Shown here: in pieces, positions 1 through 6,260 of the stretch
How positions within the stretch are numbered: the stretch's first letter is position 1
How the letters are laid out: every line of letters starts with the position of its first letter
From: Oscillospiraceae bacterium
GTDB lineage: Bacteria; Bacillota; Clostridia; Oscillospirales; Oscillospiraceae
Assembly (NCBI GenBank): GCA_029065305.1
Contig: JAIEIQ010000257.1
Coordinates: forward strand, 1 to 7,199
Direction: 5' to 3'
Length of the DNA: 7,199 nt
Position numbers and translations under genes: made by a program
The notes under the pieces: generated by a model
What the model was told of the DNA's origin: nothing
What the model saw: only the letters and a program-made list of their open reading frames with translations
Database searches by the model: none

Positions 1-396
1 GCCCTGGCCCTGCTGCGGGACGGTGCGGCGCCCCGGACGCCCCAGGTCTACGGACCGCAGTATCAGTACGCGTCCCTGCTGTCCCGGGAGATGTCGCCCA
101 TCGACTGGACACAGCCGGCTCAGCGCGTTGTCAACCAGATTCGGGGTCTGCTGCCCTGGCCCTGCGCCACGGCGGAGGTGGGCGGCGAGCGCTGGAAGAT
201 TTACCGGGCCCGGGTGGGCAGCGGCAGCGGGAAGGCCCCCGGAACCATCCTCTCCGCCGGAAAAGCGGGAATTGAAGCAGCCTGCGGGGACGGCGGCAGC
301 GTCGTCATTACGGAGCTCCAGGCCCCCGGCGGCAGGCGTATGGCCGCACCGGACTATCTGCGGGGTCATCCATTGACGGCTGAGCGATTCTCCTGA
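1..396 (+). CDS. fmt: Methionyl-tRNA formyltransferase, C-terminal part (5' end outside the window)
   Basis: Fmt transfers a formyl group from 10-formyl-tetrahydrofolate to methionyl-initiator tRNA in the cytoplasm. Only the last 131 codons are here, read in frame 1 from the first base to TGA at 394-396. The catalytic N-terminal domain (SLLP and its Asn-His-Asp residues) lies upstream of the window. What remains is the end of the formyltransferase domain and the OB-fold-like C-terminal tRNA-binding domain. Family signatures visible are PQ at visible residues 14-15, IDW at 34-36 followed by a PA at 39-40, NQIRGL at 45-50 directly followed by LPWP, a central IYRARV segment, and a closing LRGHPL near the end. 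The length fits the last ~130 residues of a ~315-residue enzyme. It is followed after 33 bases by the metallopeptidase, as expected in a def-fmt operon. The family call is secure; nothing can be said about the missing active site. Confidence 0.95.
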   Translation, partial: ALALLRDGAAPRTPQVYGPQYQYASLLSREMSPIDWTQPAQRVVNQIRGLLPWPCATAEVGGERWKIYRARVGSGSGKAPGTILSAGKAGIEAACGDGGSVVITELQAPGGRRMAAPDYLRGHPLTAERFS

Positions 397-427
397 GCGC
401 CCGCCGTCCGAACATATGGGAGAATTG
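385..427 (+). promoter_or_regulatory. Possible hairpin masking the metallopeptidase ribosome binding site
   Basis: Bases 385-393 (CGATTCTCC) can pair with 419-427 (GGAGAATTG): nine base pairs with a single G-U wobble, closing a 25-base loop that contains the fmt stop codon. The 3' arm covers nearly all of the GGGAGA ribosome binding site (418-423) of the next gene. The 5' arm is the last three codons of fmt. A ribosome reaching the fmt stop would unfold the 5' arm, so this could make metallopeptidase translation depend on fmt translation. The pairing is seen directly; the regulatory role is inference, and the large loop makes the structure only moderately stable. Confidence 0.35.
418..423 (+). 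promoter_or_regulatory. Ribosome binding site of the metallopeptidase gene
   Basis: GGGAGA lies six bases before the ATG at 430. It decides the start: an ATG at 416 in another frame would make only a short peptide without family features, while the ATG at 430 gives a complete YugP-like N-terminus that runs straight into a membrane segment. Confidence 0.7.
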
Positions 428-429
428 AA

Positions 430-1131
430 ATGCCTTTTTACTATGATACAATCTATTGGGTCCTGCTGGTTCCAGTGCTGGTGCTGTCCCTCTATGCCCA
501 GCTTAAGGTCAGTTCCAGCTTCCGGAAGTACAGCCGGATCAAAAACCAGAACCGCTACACCGGCGCACAGGCTGCGCAGATGGTCCTGCGGGCCAACGGG
601 GTTTTTGACGTGGCCATCTGCCCCTGCCAGGGGGAGCTGACGGACCACTATGACCCCCGGGACAACACCATCTATCTCTCCGAGCCGGTCTATAACGCCG
701 CCACCGTGGCGGCGGTGGGGGTAGCCGCCCATGAGGCCGGCCATGCGGTGCAGTATGCCATCGGGTATGGTCCCATCCGGATCCGCTCCGCGATCATTCC
801 GGTCACGCAGTTTGGGTCCCAGTTTGCCATGATTGCGCTGATGCTGGGGCTGGTGCTGTATGTGCAGCCGCTGTTCGCCGTGGGGATTCTCCTCTTCAGC
901 CTGACAACTCTTTTCCAGCTGGTGACACTGCCGGTGGAGTTTGACGCCTCCTCCCGGGCCCTGGAGGCCATCGACGACGCGGGGATGCTGGACGACAAGG
1001 AGCGGAAGGGGGCCAAGCGGGTCCTGCGAGCCGCGGCCCTCACCTATGTGGCGGCGCTGCTGATGAGCCTGCTCCAGCTGCTGCGGTATCTGCTGATTTA
1101 TAACGGGCGGGACGACCGCCGCCGCAGATGA
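430..1131 (+). CDS. YugP-type membrane zinc metallopeptidase
   Basis: This 233-residue integral membrane protein belongs to the putative neutral zinc metallopeptidase family typified by Bacillus YugP (Pfam Zn_peptidase_2). The zinc-binding motif HEAGH is at residues 101-105, with His101 and His105 as likely ligands and Glu102 as the likely catalytic base. The EFDAS segment after the third membrane span (Glu170) is the likely third ligand. Hydrophobic spans are at about 6-24, 122-143, 147-167 and 203-223. Basic residues after span 1 (KVSS...FRKYSRIK) suggest that the loop carrying HEAGH faces the cytoplasm. The family length is usually ~220-235, so the protein is complete. The very basic tail (RRRR) comes from the overlap with rsmB, whose ATG shares the stop as ATGA (1128-1131). 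No substrate is firmly known for the family; a role in membrane protein quality control is only a guess. The symbol is left blank because orthology to yugP is by family, not by locus. Confidence 0.9.
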   Translation: MPFYYDTIYWVLLVPVLVLSLYAQLKVSSSFRKYSRIKNQNRYTGAQAAQMVLRANGVFDVAICPCQGELTDHYDPRDNTIYLSEPVYNAATVAAVGVAAHEAGHAVQYAIGYGPIRIRSAIIPVTQFGSQFAMIALMLGLVLYVQPLFAVGILLFSLTTLFQLVTLPVEFDASSRALEAIDDAGMLDDKERKGAKRVLRAAALTYVAALLMSLLQLLRYLLIYNGRDDRRRR

Positions 1132-2453
1132 GCGGGCGGGAGACGGCCCTGGAGGTGCTCACCGCCTGCCGGCGGCTGGACGCCTGGTCCGACGGGAGCT
1201 TGAAAGCCGCCTGTAGGCGCAATGGCCTGGACCGCCGGGAGGCCGCGCTGGCCGCCCAGCTGACCTACGGTGTTTTGCAGAACCGGGCCCTGCTGGATTT
1301 CTATCTGGACCGCTTCTGCGACCAGGGAATGGAGAAGCTGGAGCCGGTGATCCGGGATGTACTGCGGCTGGGGGCCTGCCAGATTCTGCTGCTGGACCGG
1401 GTGCCGGACAGCGCCGCCGTGGATGAGGCGGTCAAGCAGATCAAGGCCCACCGCCGCCCCAGAGCCGCCGGGCTGGTCAACGCGGTGCTCCGGCGGCTGA
1501 GCCGGGAGAAGGGGAGACTGCCGGAGATCCCCGCCGGGGACCCGGCCGCGTATCTCTCGATCCGGTACAGCCACCCCCGATGGCTGGTGGAGCGGCTGAT
1601 GGACATTCTGGGCCGGGAGGAGGCGGAGGCGTTCCTCCGGGCCAATAACACCCCCGTTCCCACGGCGGTCCAGCGCAATTCCCTCAAATGCGACAGGGCG
1701 GATCTGGTAGAATATTGGGAACATTGGGATAAGGAGGGCCTGCGGGCCTCGCCCCACCCCTGGATGCCGGACTGCTGGCAGATCACCGGCGGCGGAAGCC
1801 TGGAGGACCAGCGGGCCTTTCAGGACGGCTGGGTTCAGGTCCAGGACGCCGCCGCCAAGGCCGCTGTGCTGTCCGCCGGGCTGAAGCCCGGGGAGCGGGT
1901 GCTGGACGTGTGCGCCGCGCCGGGGGGCAAGAGCTTTGCCGCCGCCATGGATATGGAGAACCGGGGGGAGATCATCGCCTGCGACATCCATCCCCACAAG
2001 CTGGCGCTGATTGAAAAGGGCGCGGAGCGGCTGGGGATCACCTGTGTGACGCCGGTTCTGGCTGACGGACGGGAAAACCGGGCAGAATGGAATGGAGCCT
2101 TTGACGCGGTACTCTGCGATGTGCCCTGCTCGGGGCTGGGGATTATCCGGAAAAAGCCGGACATCCGCTACAAGGATCCCGCCGCTCTGGCGGGCCTGCC
2201 CCGGGTTCAGCGGGCCATTCTGGACAACGCCAGCCGCTATGTCCGGCCCGGCGGCGTGCTGCTCTACTCCACCTGCACGGTTCTGCCGGAGGAAAACGAG
2301 GAGATTACGGCGGATTTTCTGGCACGCCGCAAAGATTTTGTAAAGGAGCCCTTTTCCCTGCCCGGCGGGGAGGAGGCGGAGGGGAGCGTTACCCTATGGC
2401 CCCAGCGCCACGGGACCGACGGCTTCTACCTCTGTAAGATGAGAAAGAGATGA
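1128..2453 (+). CDS. rsmB: 16S rRNA (cytosine(967)-C(5))-methyltransferase RsmB
   Basis: RsmB uses S-adenosylmethionine to methylate C5 of a cytosine in 16S rRNA (C967 in E. coli numbering). The 441 residues match the family (~430-450). The N-terminal NusB-like RNA-binding domain covers about residues 1-135 and includes LVNAVLRRL (116-124). The Rossmann methyltransferase domain covers about 220-440. Seen there are the SAM-binding motif VLDVCAAPGGKSF (258-270), an acidic D286 in the IIACDIH strand, the DVPCSGLG motif (331-338) with Cys334, and STCTVLPEENE (381-391) with Cys383. The two cysteines correspond to the product-release and nucleophile residues of the Nol1/Nop2/Sun family. It ends with the usual GTDGFYLCKM segment. 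The start ATG overlaps the metallopeptidase stop (ATGA) and has no strong ribosome binding site, so translation is probably coupled. The paralogue RsmF is unlikely because of the NusB domain and operon position. Confidence 0.96.
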   Translation: MSGRETALEVLTACRRLDAWSDGSLKAACRRNGLDRREAALAAQLTYGVLQNRALLDFYLDRFCDQGMEKLEPVIRDVLRLGACQILLLDRVPDSAAVDEAVKQIKAHRRPRAAGLVNAVLRRLSREKGRLPEIPAGDPAAYLSIRYSHPRWLVERLMDILGREEAEAFLRANNTPVPTAVQRNSLKCDRADLVEYWEHWDKEGLRASPHPWMPDCWQITGGGSLEDQRAFQDGWVQVQDAAAKAAVLSAGLKPGERVLDVCAAPGGKSFAAAMDMENRGEIIACDIHPHKLALIEKGAERLGITCVTPVLADGRENRAEWNGAFDAVLCDVPCSGLGIIRKKPDIRYKDPAALAGLPRVQRAILDNASRYVRPGGVLLYSTCTVLPEENEEITADFLARRKDFVKEPFSLPGGEEAEGSVTLWPQRHGTDGFYLCKMRKR

Positions 2454-3490
2454 TAAAACAGGACATCCGATCCATGACTCTGGAGGAGATCACCCGGGCC
2501 ATGGGGGAGCTGGGGGAGCCGTCCTTCCGGGGGAAGCAGGTGTTCTCCTGGCTTCACCGGGGCGCGTCGGCCTTCGCGGAGATGGACAACCTGTCCAAGC
2601 CGCTGCGGGAGAAGCTGGACGGGCTCTACTATATCGACCGTCTTCAGGCTGTCCGGAAGCAGACCTCCCGGCTGGACGGCACGGTCAAGTACCTCTGGGA
2701 GCTGGGGGACGGCAGCTGTGTGGAGACTGTCCTCATGGGATACCGCCACGGGAATACGGTCTGCGTTTCCAGCCAGGTGGGGTGCCGGATGGGCTGTGCC
2801 TTCTGCGCCTCCACCATCGGGGGGAAGGTCCGGGATCTGACGCCCTCGGAGATTTTGGGGCAGGTTCTCTCCACCCAGATGGACAGCGGACGGCAGATCT
2901 CCAATATTGTGCTGATGGGCATCGGAGAGCCCATGGACAACCTGGACAATGTACTGCGGTTTCTGGAGCTGGTGAACCACCCCCAGGGCATGGACATCGG
3001 CATGCGGCACATCAGCCTGTCCACCTGCGGGATCATCCCGGGCATCCGGCGGCTGGCGGAGCAGAGGCTCCAGCTGACGCTGTCGGTGTCCCTCCACGCG
3101 CCGGACAGCGAGACCAGAAGCCGGATTATGCCGGTGAACCGGGCCTATGATGTGGACGAGCTGTTCGCGGCCTGCCGGGACTACTTTGAGCAGACCGGGC
3201 GGCGCATCAGCTTTGAGTACGCCATGATCGACGGCGTGAACGACGCCGACTGGCAGGCGGATTTGATCGCCAAAAATCTCCGGGGAATGCCGGGCCACGT
3301 GAACTTGATTCCCCTGAACAACGTGGCCGAGAGCCCACTGAAGCCCAGCCGCCGGACGCGGAAGTTCCAGGAGCGGCTGGAGAGCAGGGGCGTGACAGCC
3401 ACCGTGCGGCGGAGCCTGGGCGGGGATATCGACGCCAGCTGCGGCCAGCTGCGGCGGAAGGCGATGGAAGCGGGAGAAAGGGAGTGCTGA
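2450..3490 (+). CDS. rlmN: Dual-specificity 23S rRNA (adenine(2503)-C(2))/tRNA methyltransferase RlmN
   Basis: RlmN is a radical-SAM enzyme that methylates C2 of adenosine 2503 in 23S rRNA and of A37 in some tRNAs. The 346 residues are full length. The N-terminal accessory domain has GEPSFRGKQVFSWLH (22-36). The radical-SAM cluster motif CxxxCxxC is Cys112, Cys116 and Cys119, followed by the SAM-contact GIGEPMDN (157-164). Both mechanism cysteines of the family are present: Cys331 in SLGGDIDASCGQL, the one that becomes S-methylated, and Cys105, seven residues before the cluster, which matches the resolving cysteine of the E. coli enzyme by spacing. The intact RlmN-type N-terminus and the FCAST and GEPMDN sequences favour RlmN over the resistance methylase Cfr. 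The ATG overlaps the rsmB stop as ATGA. A second Met at residue 9 would remove conserved N-terminal sequence, so the first ATG is preferred. Confidence 0.97.
   Translation: MIKQDIRSMTLEEITRAMGELGEPSFRGKQVFSWLHRGASAFAEMDNLSKPLREKLDGLYYIDRLQAVRKQTSRLDGTVKYLWELGDGSCVETVLMGYRHGNTVCVSSQVGCRMGCAFCASTIGGKVRDLTPSEILGQVLSTQMDSGRQISNIVLMGIGEPMDNLDNVLRFLELVNHPQGMDIGMRHISLSTCGIIPGIRRLAEQRLQLTLSVSLHAPDSETRSRIMPVNRAYDVDELFAACRDYFEQTGRRISFEYAMIDGVNDADWQADLIAKNLRGMPGHVNLIPLNNVAESPLKPSRRTRKFQERLESRGVTATVRRSLGGDIDASCGQLRRKAMEAGEREC
3480..3484 (+). promoter_or_regulatory. Likely ribosome binding site of the PP2C phosphatase gene
   Basis: GGGAG lies inside the last codons of rlmN, ten bases before the ATG at 3495. 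A second purine run, GAGGA at 3489-3493, is too close to that ATG but suitably placed for the in-frame ATG at 3513. The start at 3495 is preferred because the six extra residues complete the first beta strand of the PP2C fold. Confidence 0.5.
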
Positions 3491-3494
3491 GGAC

Positions 3495-4259
3495 ATGATA
3501 TGTGTATGGGGCATGACCGATATCGGTCTTGTGCGCCGGGAGAACCAGGACGCCTACGCCGTTCAGGCGTCGGAGACGGGGCACACGGTGTGCGTGGTCT
3601 GCGACGGAATGGGCGGTGCCCAGGGGGGGCGGCTGGCCAGCGAGCTGGCGGCGAAGACTTTCCTGTCCTGCTGCCTGGAGCACCTGCGCCGGGGAATGAC
3701 CGCCGAGGAGATCCGTGAGACGGCCCAGACCGCCGTGGCAAAGGCCAACGACGCCGTCTACCAGCGGGCACAGGAGGAGCCCGGCCTCCAGGGCATGGGG
3801 ACCACCTTGGTTTCCGCCGTCGCCTGGGAGGAGGAGAACGGGGAGGGGACTGCCCTCCTCTCCAACGTAGGGGACAGCCGGGCCTACCTCATTCCTGGAG
3901 GCGGCGGCATCCGCCGGGTAACCAGGGATCACTCCCTGGTGGAGCGTCTGGTGGAGCTGGGGAACATCACCGCCGAGGAGGCCCGCCGCCACCCGGACCG
4001 GAACCTCATCACCCGGGCGCTGGGCCCGGAGCGGGAGGCCCGCAGCGACAGCTATCTGGTGCCTCTGGCCCCGGGGGACCACATCCTCCTGTGCACCGAC
4101 GGGCTCATTGAGACCGCCACAGACCAGGAGATGGAGCGGGAGGTTCTCTCGCCCGGGAGCGTACATACCTGCCTCGACCGGCTGCTGGAGATAGCCAAGG
4201 GGCGGGGGGCGGCGGATAATCTTACCGCCGTGCTGCTGCTGCGGCAGCGGCAGGAATGA
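3495..4259 (+). CDS. prpC: PP2C-family Ser/Thr protein phosphatase (PrpC/Stp)
   Basis: This metal-dependent (Mn/Mg) cytosolic phosphatase removes phosphate from Ser/Thr residues and is the usual counterpart of the PASTA kinase encoded next. The 254 residues match the bacterial Stp/PrpC length (~245-255). The PP2C motifs occur in order: RRENQDA (14-20, Asp19), VCDGMGGAQGG (35-45, metal ligand Asp37), GMGTTLV (100-106), NVGDSRAY (124-131), TRDHSLV (143-149), NLITRALG (170-177), LLCTDGL (198-204, metal ligand Asp201) and DNLTAV (241-246, metal ligand Asp241). No membrane span or regulatory domain is present, so it is the minimal catalytic type and not an RsbU/SpoIIE-like protein. Four bases separate it from rlmN, and it is followed after 36 bases by the kinase, as in the Bacillus prpC-prkC pair. 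The first ATG is chosen over Met7. Confidence 0.96.
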   Translation: MICVWGMTDIGLVRRENQDAYAVQASETGHTVCVVCDGMGGAQGGRLASELAAKTFLSCCLEHLRRGMTAEEIRETAQTAVAKANDAVYQRAQEEPGLQGMGTTLVSAVAWEEENGEGTALLSNVGDSRAYLIPGGGGIRRVTRDHSLVERLVELGNITAEEARRHPDRNLITRALGPEREARSDSYLVPLAPGDHILLCTDGLIETATDQEMEREVLSPGSVHTCLDRLLEIAKGRGAADNLTAVLLLRQRQE

Positions 4260-4280
4260 CCGCCGGGAGCGCGAAGGAAG

Positions 4281-4286
4281 AAAGGA
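4281..4286 (+). promoter_or_regulatory. Ribosome binding site of the PASTA kinase gene
   Basis: AAAGGA ends nine bases before the ATG at 4296. An in-frame TTG at 4290 lies only three bases from AAAGGA, although an upstream GAAGGAAG (4273-4280) could serve it. The ATG start gives MERYIGKMLDNRYEI, the usual beginning of these kinases; the TTG would add only two residues. Confidence 0.65.
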
Positions 4287-4295
4287 ACCTTGACT

Positions 4296-6260
4296 ATGGA
4301 ACGATACATAGGAAAGATGCTGGATAACCGGTACGAGATCCTGGAGGTCATCGGCACCGGCGGGATGGCCGTGGTGTTCAAGGCCAAGTGCCACCGGCTC
4401 AACCGGCTGGTGGCGGTGAAGGTGCTGAAAAAGGACCTGAGCGAGGACGCGGAGTTCCGCCGCCGGTTCCACGACGAGTCCCAGGCTGTCGCCATGCTCA
4501 GCCACCCCAATATTGTAGCGGTCTATGACGTGAGCCGGGGGGGCGATATGGACTATATCGTCATGGAGCTCATCGACGGCATTACCCTCAAGGAGTACGT
4601 GGAGCGGCGGGGGTGTCCCAACTGGCCGGAGGCCCTTCACTTCATTACCCAAATTATGCGAGGCCTCAGCCACGCCCACAGCCGGGGTATTATCCATCGG
4701 GATATCAAGCCCCAGAATATCATGCTTCTGCGGGACGGGACGGTGAAAGTGATGGATTTCGGCATAGCCTGTCTCTCCAGCGGCCCGTCCAACGAGGCGA
4801 TTGGATCCGTCCACTATATCTCCCCCGAGCAGGCCAAGGGGGATTACACCGACAACCGCAGCGATATCTACTCCGCCGGGGTGGTGCTCTATGAGATGCT
4901 TACCAGCCGCCTGCCCTTTGAGGGCTCCGACCCGGTGAGCGTGGCTATCCAGCACTTCAGCGCCGTACCCCTGACGCCCCGGGAGCTGAACTCGGAGATT
5001 CCGGAGGCCCTGGAGCAGATCTGCATGAAGGCCATGGCCCCGGACCGGAACAAGCGCTACTCCACCGCCGATGAGATGCTGGCCGATCTGGAGGCGTTCC
5101 GGAAGGACCCCAATCTGAGCTTTGACTATACCGTGGAAGACCTTCAGGACCCCAAGCGGGGGGAGGAGGAGCCCACCCAGTATCTCCCCAATGTGGCGGT
5201 GACCCGGAATAAGAATAGCCACCGGGCGGAGCGGATCTTCGACGAGGAGGAGGAACCGGAAGTGGAGGAGCGGCCCAAGAGAATCTGGCTGCGGACGCTG
5301 ATCTTTATTATTTTGCTGGCCGGCGCGGGATGGTTCGCCGTGGACCACATCTACAACGCCATTATGGACAGCTTCCCCGTGACGGAGGTGCCGGAGTACA
5401 CGGTGCCCCGGGTGGTGGGGAAGACCGTCGAAGAGGCGGGGGAGATGGAGGAGGTCAAGGACGTGTTCTCCATCGTGGAGCGGAGCAGTGAGTACAGCGA
5501 CCTCCCCGAGGGCCAGATCATCTCCCAGGACCCGGAGGCGGATCGGAAGAAGAAGCCCGCCAACGGCCAGCTGATTGAGATCAGCGTCACCGTCAGCCGG
5601 GGGGCCCGGTCAGGCGCCATGCCCAATGTCGTCGGCATGGACGCGCGGTCCGCCAGGGTGAAGCTGGAGCATGGGGAGGGCCTGGACAAGCTGAACCTGG
5701 TGATCCAGGAGGCCCCGGAGCAGGAGTTCCACGACGAGATCGAGGCCGGAAGCGTTATCCGCACAGATCCGGCGGCCAACACGCCCCTCCACGAGGGGGA
5801 TACGATTACCCTGGTGGTCAGCAAGGGGCCGGAGATCATCTACCACCCCATGGTTGCCTGCAAGGGCTCCACGGTGGAGCAGGTCCAGAAGTTCATGGAT
5901 GACCTGAATCTTGTGGCGGAGTTTACCAAGGTGGAGGGCGTGGAGCCGGAGGGCACCGTCCTCACCCAGAGCGTGGATACCGGCGTCGAGGTGGCGGAGG
6001 GCAGCACAGTCTCCTTCACCTACAGCGATGGGGAGAAGCTGATTGAGAAGACGGTCAGCTACACCGTCCCGGCGTCGGAGGGGGATGTGTATGTGGAGAT
6101 GTACCTGGATGATACGCGGTTCTTTGCCGGTACCCTGCCGGGAACGGTGGGGACCATCCAGGAGAAGGTCTTCCAGAAAGCGGGGACCTACGAGCTGCGC
6201 GTCTACCTCAATGATGTGGTGGACTACTACGATGTGCTCACGTTCAGCGCCAATGGCTAG
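4296..6260 (+). CDS. prkC: PASTA-domain transmembrane Ser/Thr protein kinase (PrkC/PknB type)
   Basis: This 654-residue membrane kinase phosphorylates Ser/Thr residues; related proteins respond to muropeptides or lipid II and control growth, cell-wall synthesis and spore germination. The cytosolic kinase domain (about 13-270) has the glycine loop GTGGMA (20-25), ATP-binding Lys42, catalytic HRDIKPQN (134-141, Asp136), DFG (154-156), SPEQ (176-179) and SDIYSAG (189-195). An acidic linker (about 280-330) leads to one membrane span (334-349). Outside are two clear PASTA repeats (about 368-435 and 440-511), a more divergent third (about 515-577), and a ~70-residue beta-rich C-terminal domain (585-654) that may be Ig-like. 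The catalytic residues are intact, so it should be active. Unusually, the activation loop is short and has no threonine between DFG and SPEQ, whereas Bacillus PrkC has a Thr cluster there. The phosphatase lies just upstream, and rsgA overlaps the end by eight bases. Confidence 0.96.
   Translation: MERYIGKMLDNRYEILEVIGTGGMAVVFKAKCHRLNRLVAVKVLKKDLSEDAEFRRRFHDESQAVAMLSHPNIVAVYDVSRGGDMDYIVMELIDGITLKEYVERRGCPNWPEALHFITQIMRGLSHAHSRGIIHRDIKPQNIMLLRDGTVKVMDFGIACLSSGPSNEAIGSVHYISPEQAKGDYTDNRSDIYSAGVVLYEMLTSRLPFEGSDPVSVAIQHFSAVPLTPRELNSEIPEALEQICMKAMAPDRNKRYSTADEMLADLEAFRKDPNLSFDYTVEDLQDPKRGEEEPTQYLPNVAVTRNKNSHRAERIFDEEEEPEVEERPKRIWLRTLIFIILLAGAGWFAVDHIYNAIMDSFPVTEVPEYTVPRVVGKTVEEAGEMEEVKDVFSIVERSSEYSDLPEGQIISQDPEADRKKKPANGQLIEISVTVSRGARSGAMPNVVGMDARSARVKLEHGEGLDKLNLVIQEAPEQEFHDEIEAGSVIRTDPAANTPLHEGDTITLVVSKGPEIIYHPMVACKGSTVEQVQKFMDDLNLVAEFTKVEGVEPEGTVLTQSVDTGVEVAEGSTVSFTYSDGEKLIEKTVSYTVPASEGDVYVEMYLDDTRFFAGTLPGTVGTIQEKVFQKAGTYELRVYLNDVVDYYDVLTFSANG

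Noticed and set aside
1098..1997. A 299-codon minus-strand frame opposite rsmB
   Set aside because: It is antisense to the NusB-like and SAM-binding parts of rsmB, and its composition is that of a shadow frame.
2450..3490. Cfr-type antibiotic-resistance methyltransferase instead of RlmN
   Set aside because: The sequence has the RlmN N-terminal GEPSFRGKQ and the FCAST and GEPMDN motifs, and it sits in the housekeeping rsmB-rlmN-prpC-prkC order. Nothing suggests transfer.
2426..3514. A 362-codon minus-strand frame opposite rlmN
   Set aside because: It mirrors the full length of a certain gene, has low-complexity composition and shows no motif or ribosome binding site.
4282..4291. AAGGAACCTT as a small hairpin before the kinase
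   Set aside because: The arms are four base pairs around a two-base loop, too tight and weak to form a stable RNA structure.
4290..4318. TTGACT at 4290 as a promoter -35 element for the kinase
   Set aside because: The hexamer 17 bases downstream is AAAGAT, a poor -10 match, and it would start transcription inside the kinase coding region. The spacing also fits a ribosome binding site region inside one operon.
3207..5348. A 713-codon open reading frame on the minus strand across rlmN, prpC and prkC
   Set aside because: It runs antisense to three genes with complete catalytic motifs, is rich in Gly/Pro/His/Leu with no recognisable domain, and is the kind of long antisense frame that GC-rich codon bias creates.
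6043..6252. An in-frame upstream extension of rsgA
   Set aside because: The extra ~70 residues are Arg/Ser/Met-rich kinase sequence read out of frame. The conserved RsgA OB fold begins exactly at the ATG at 6253.
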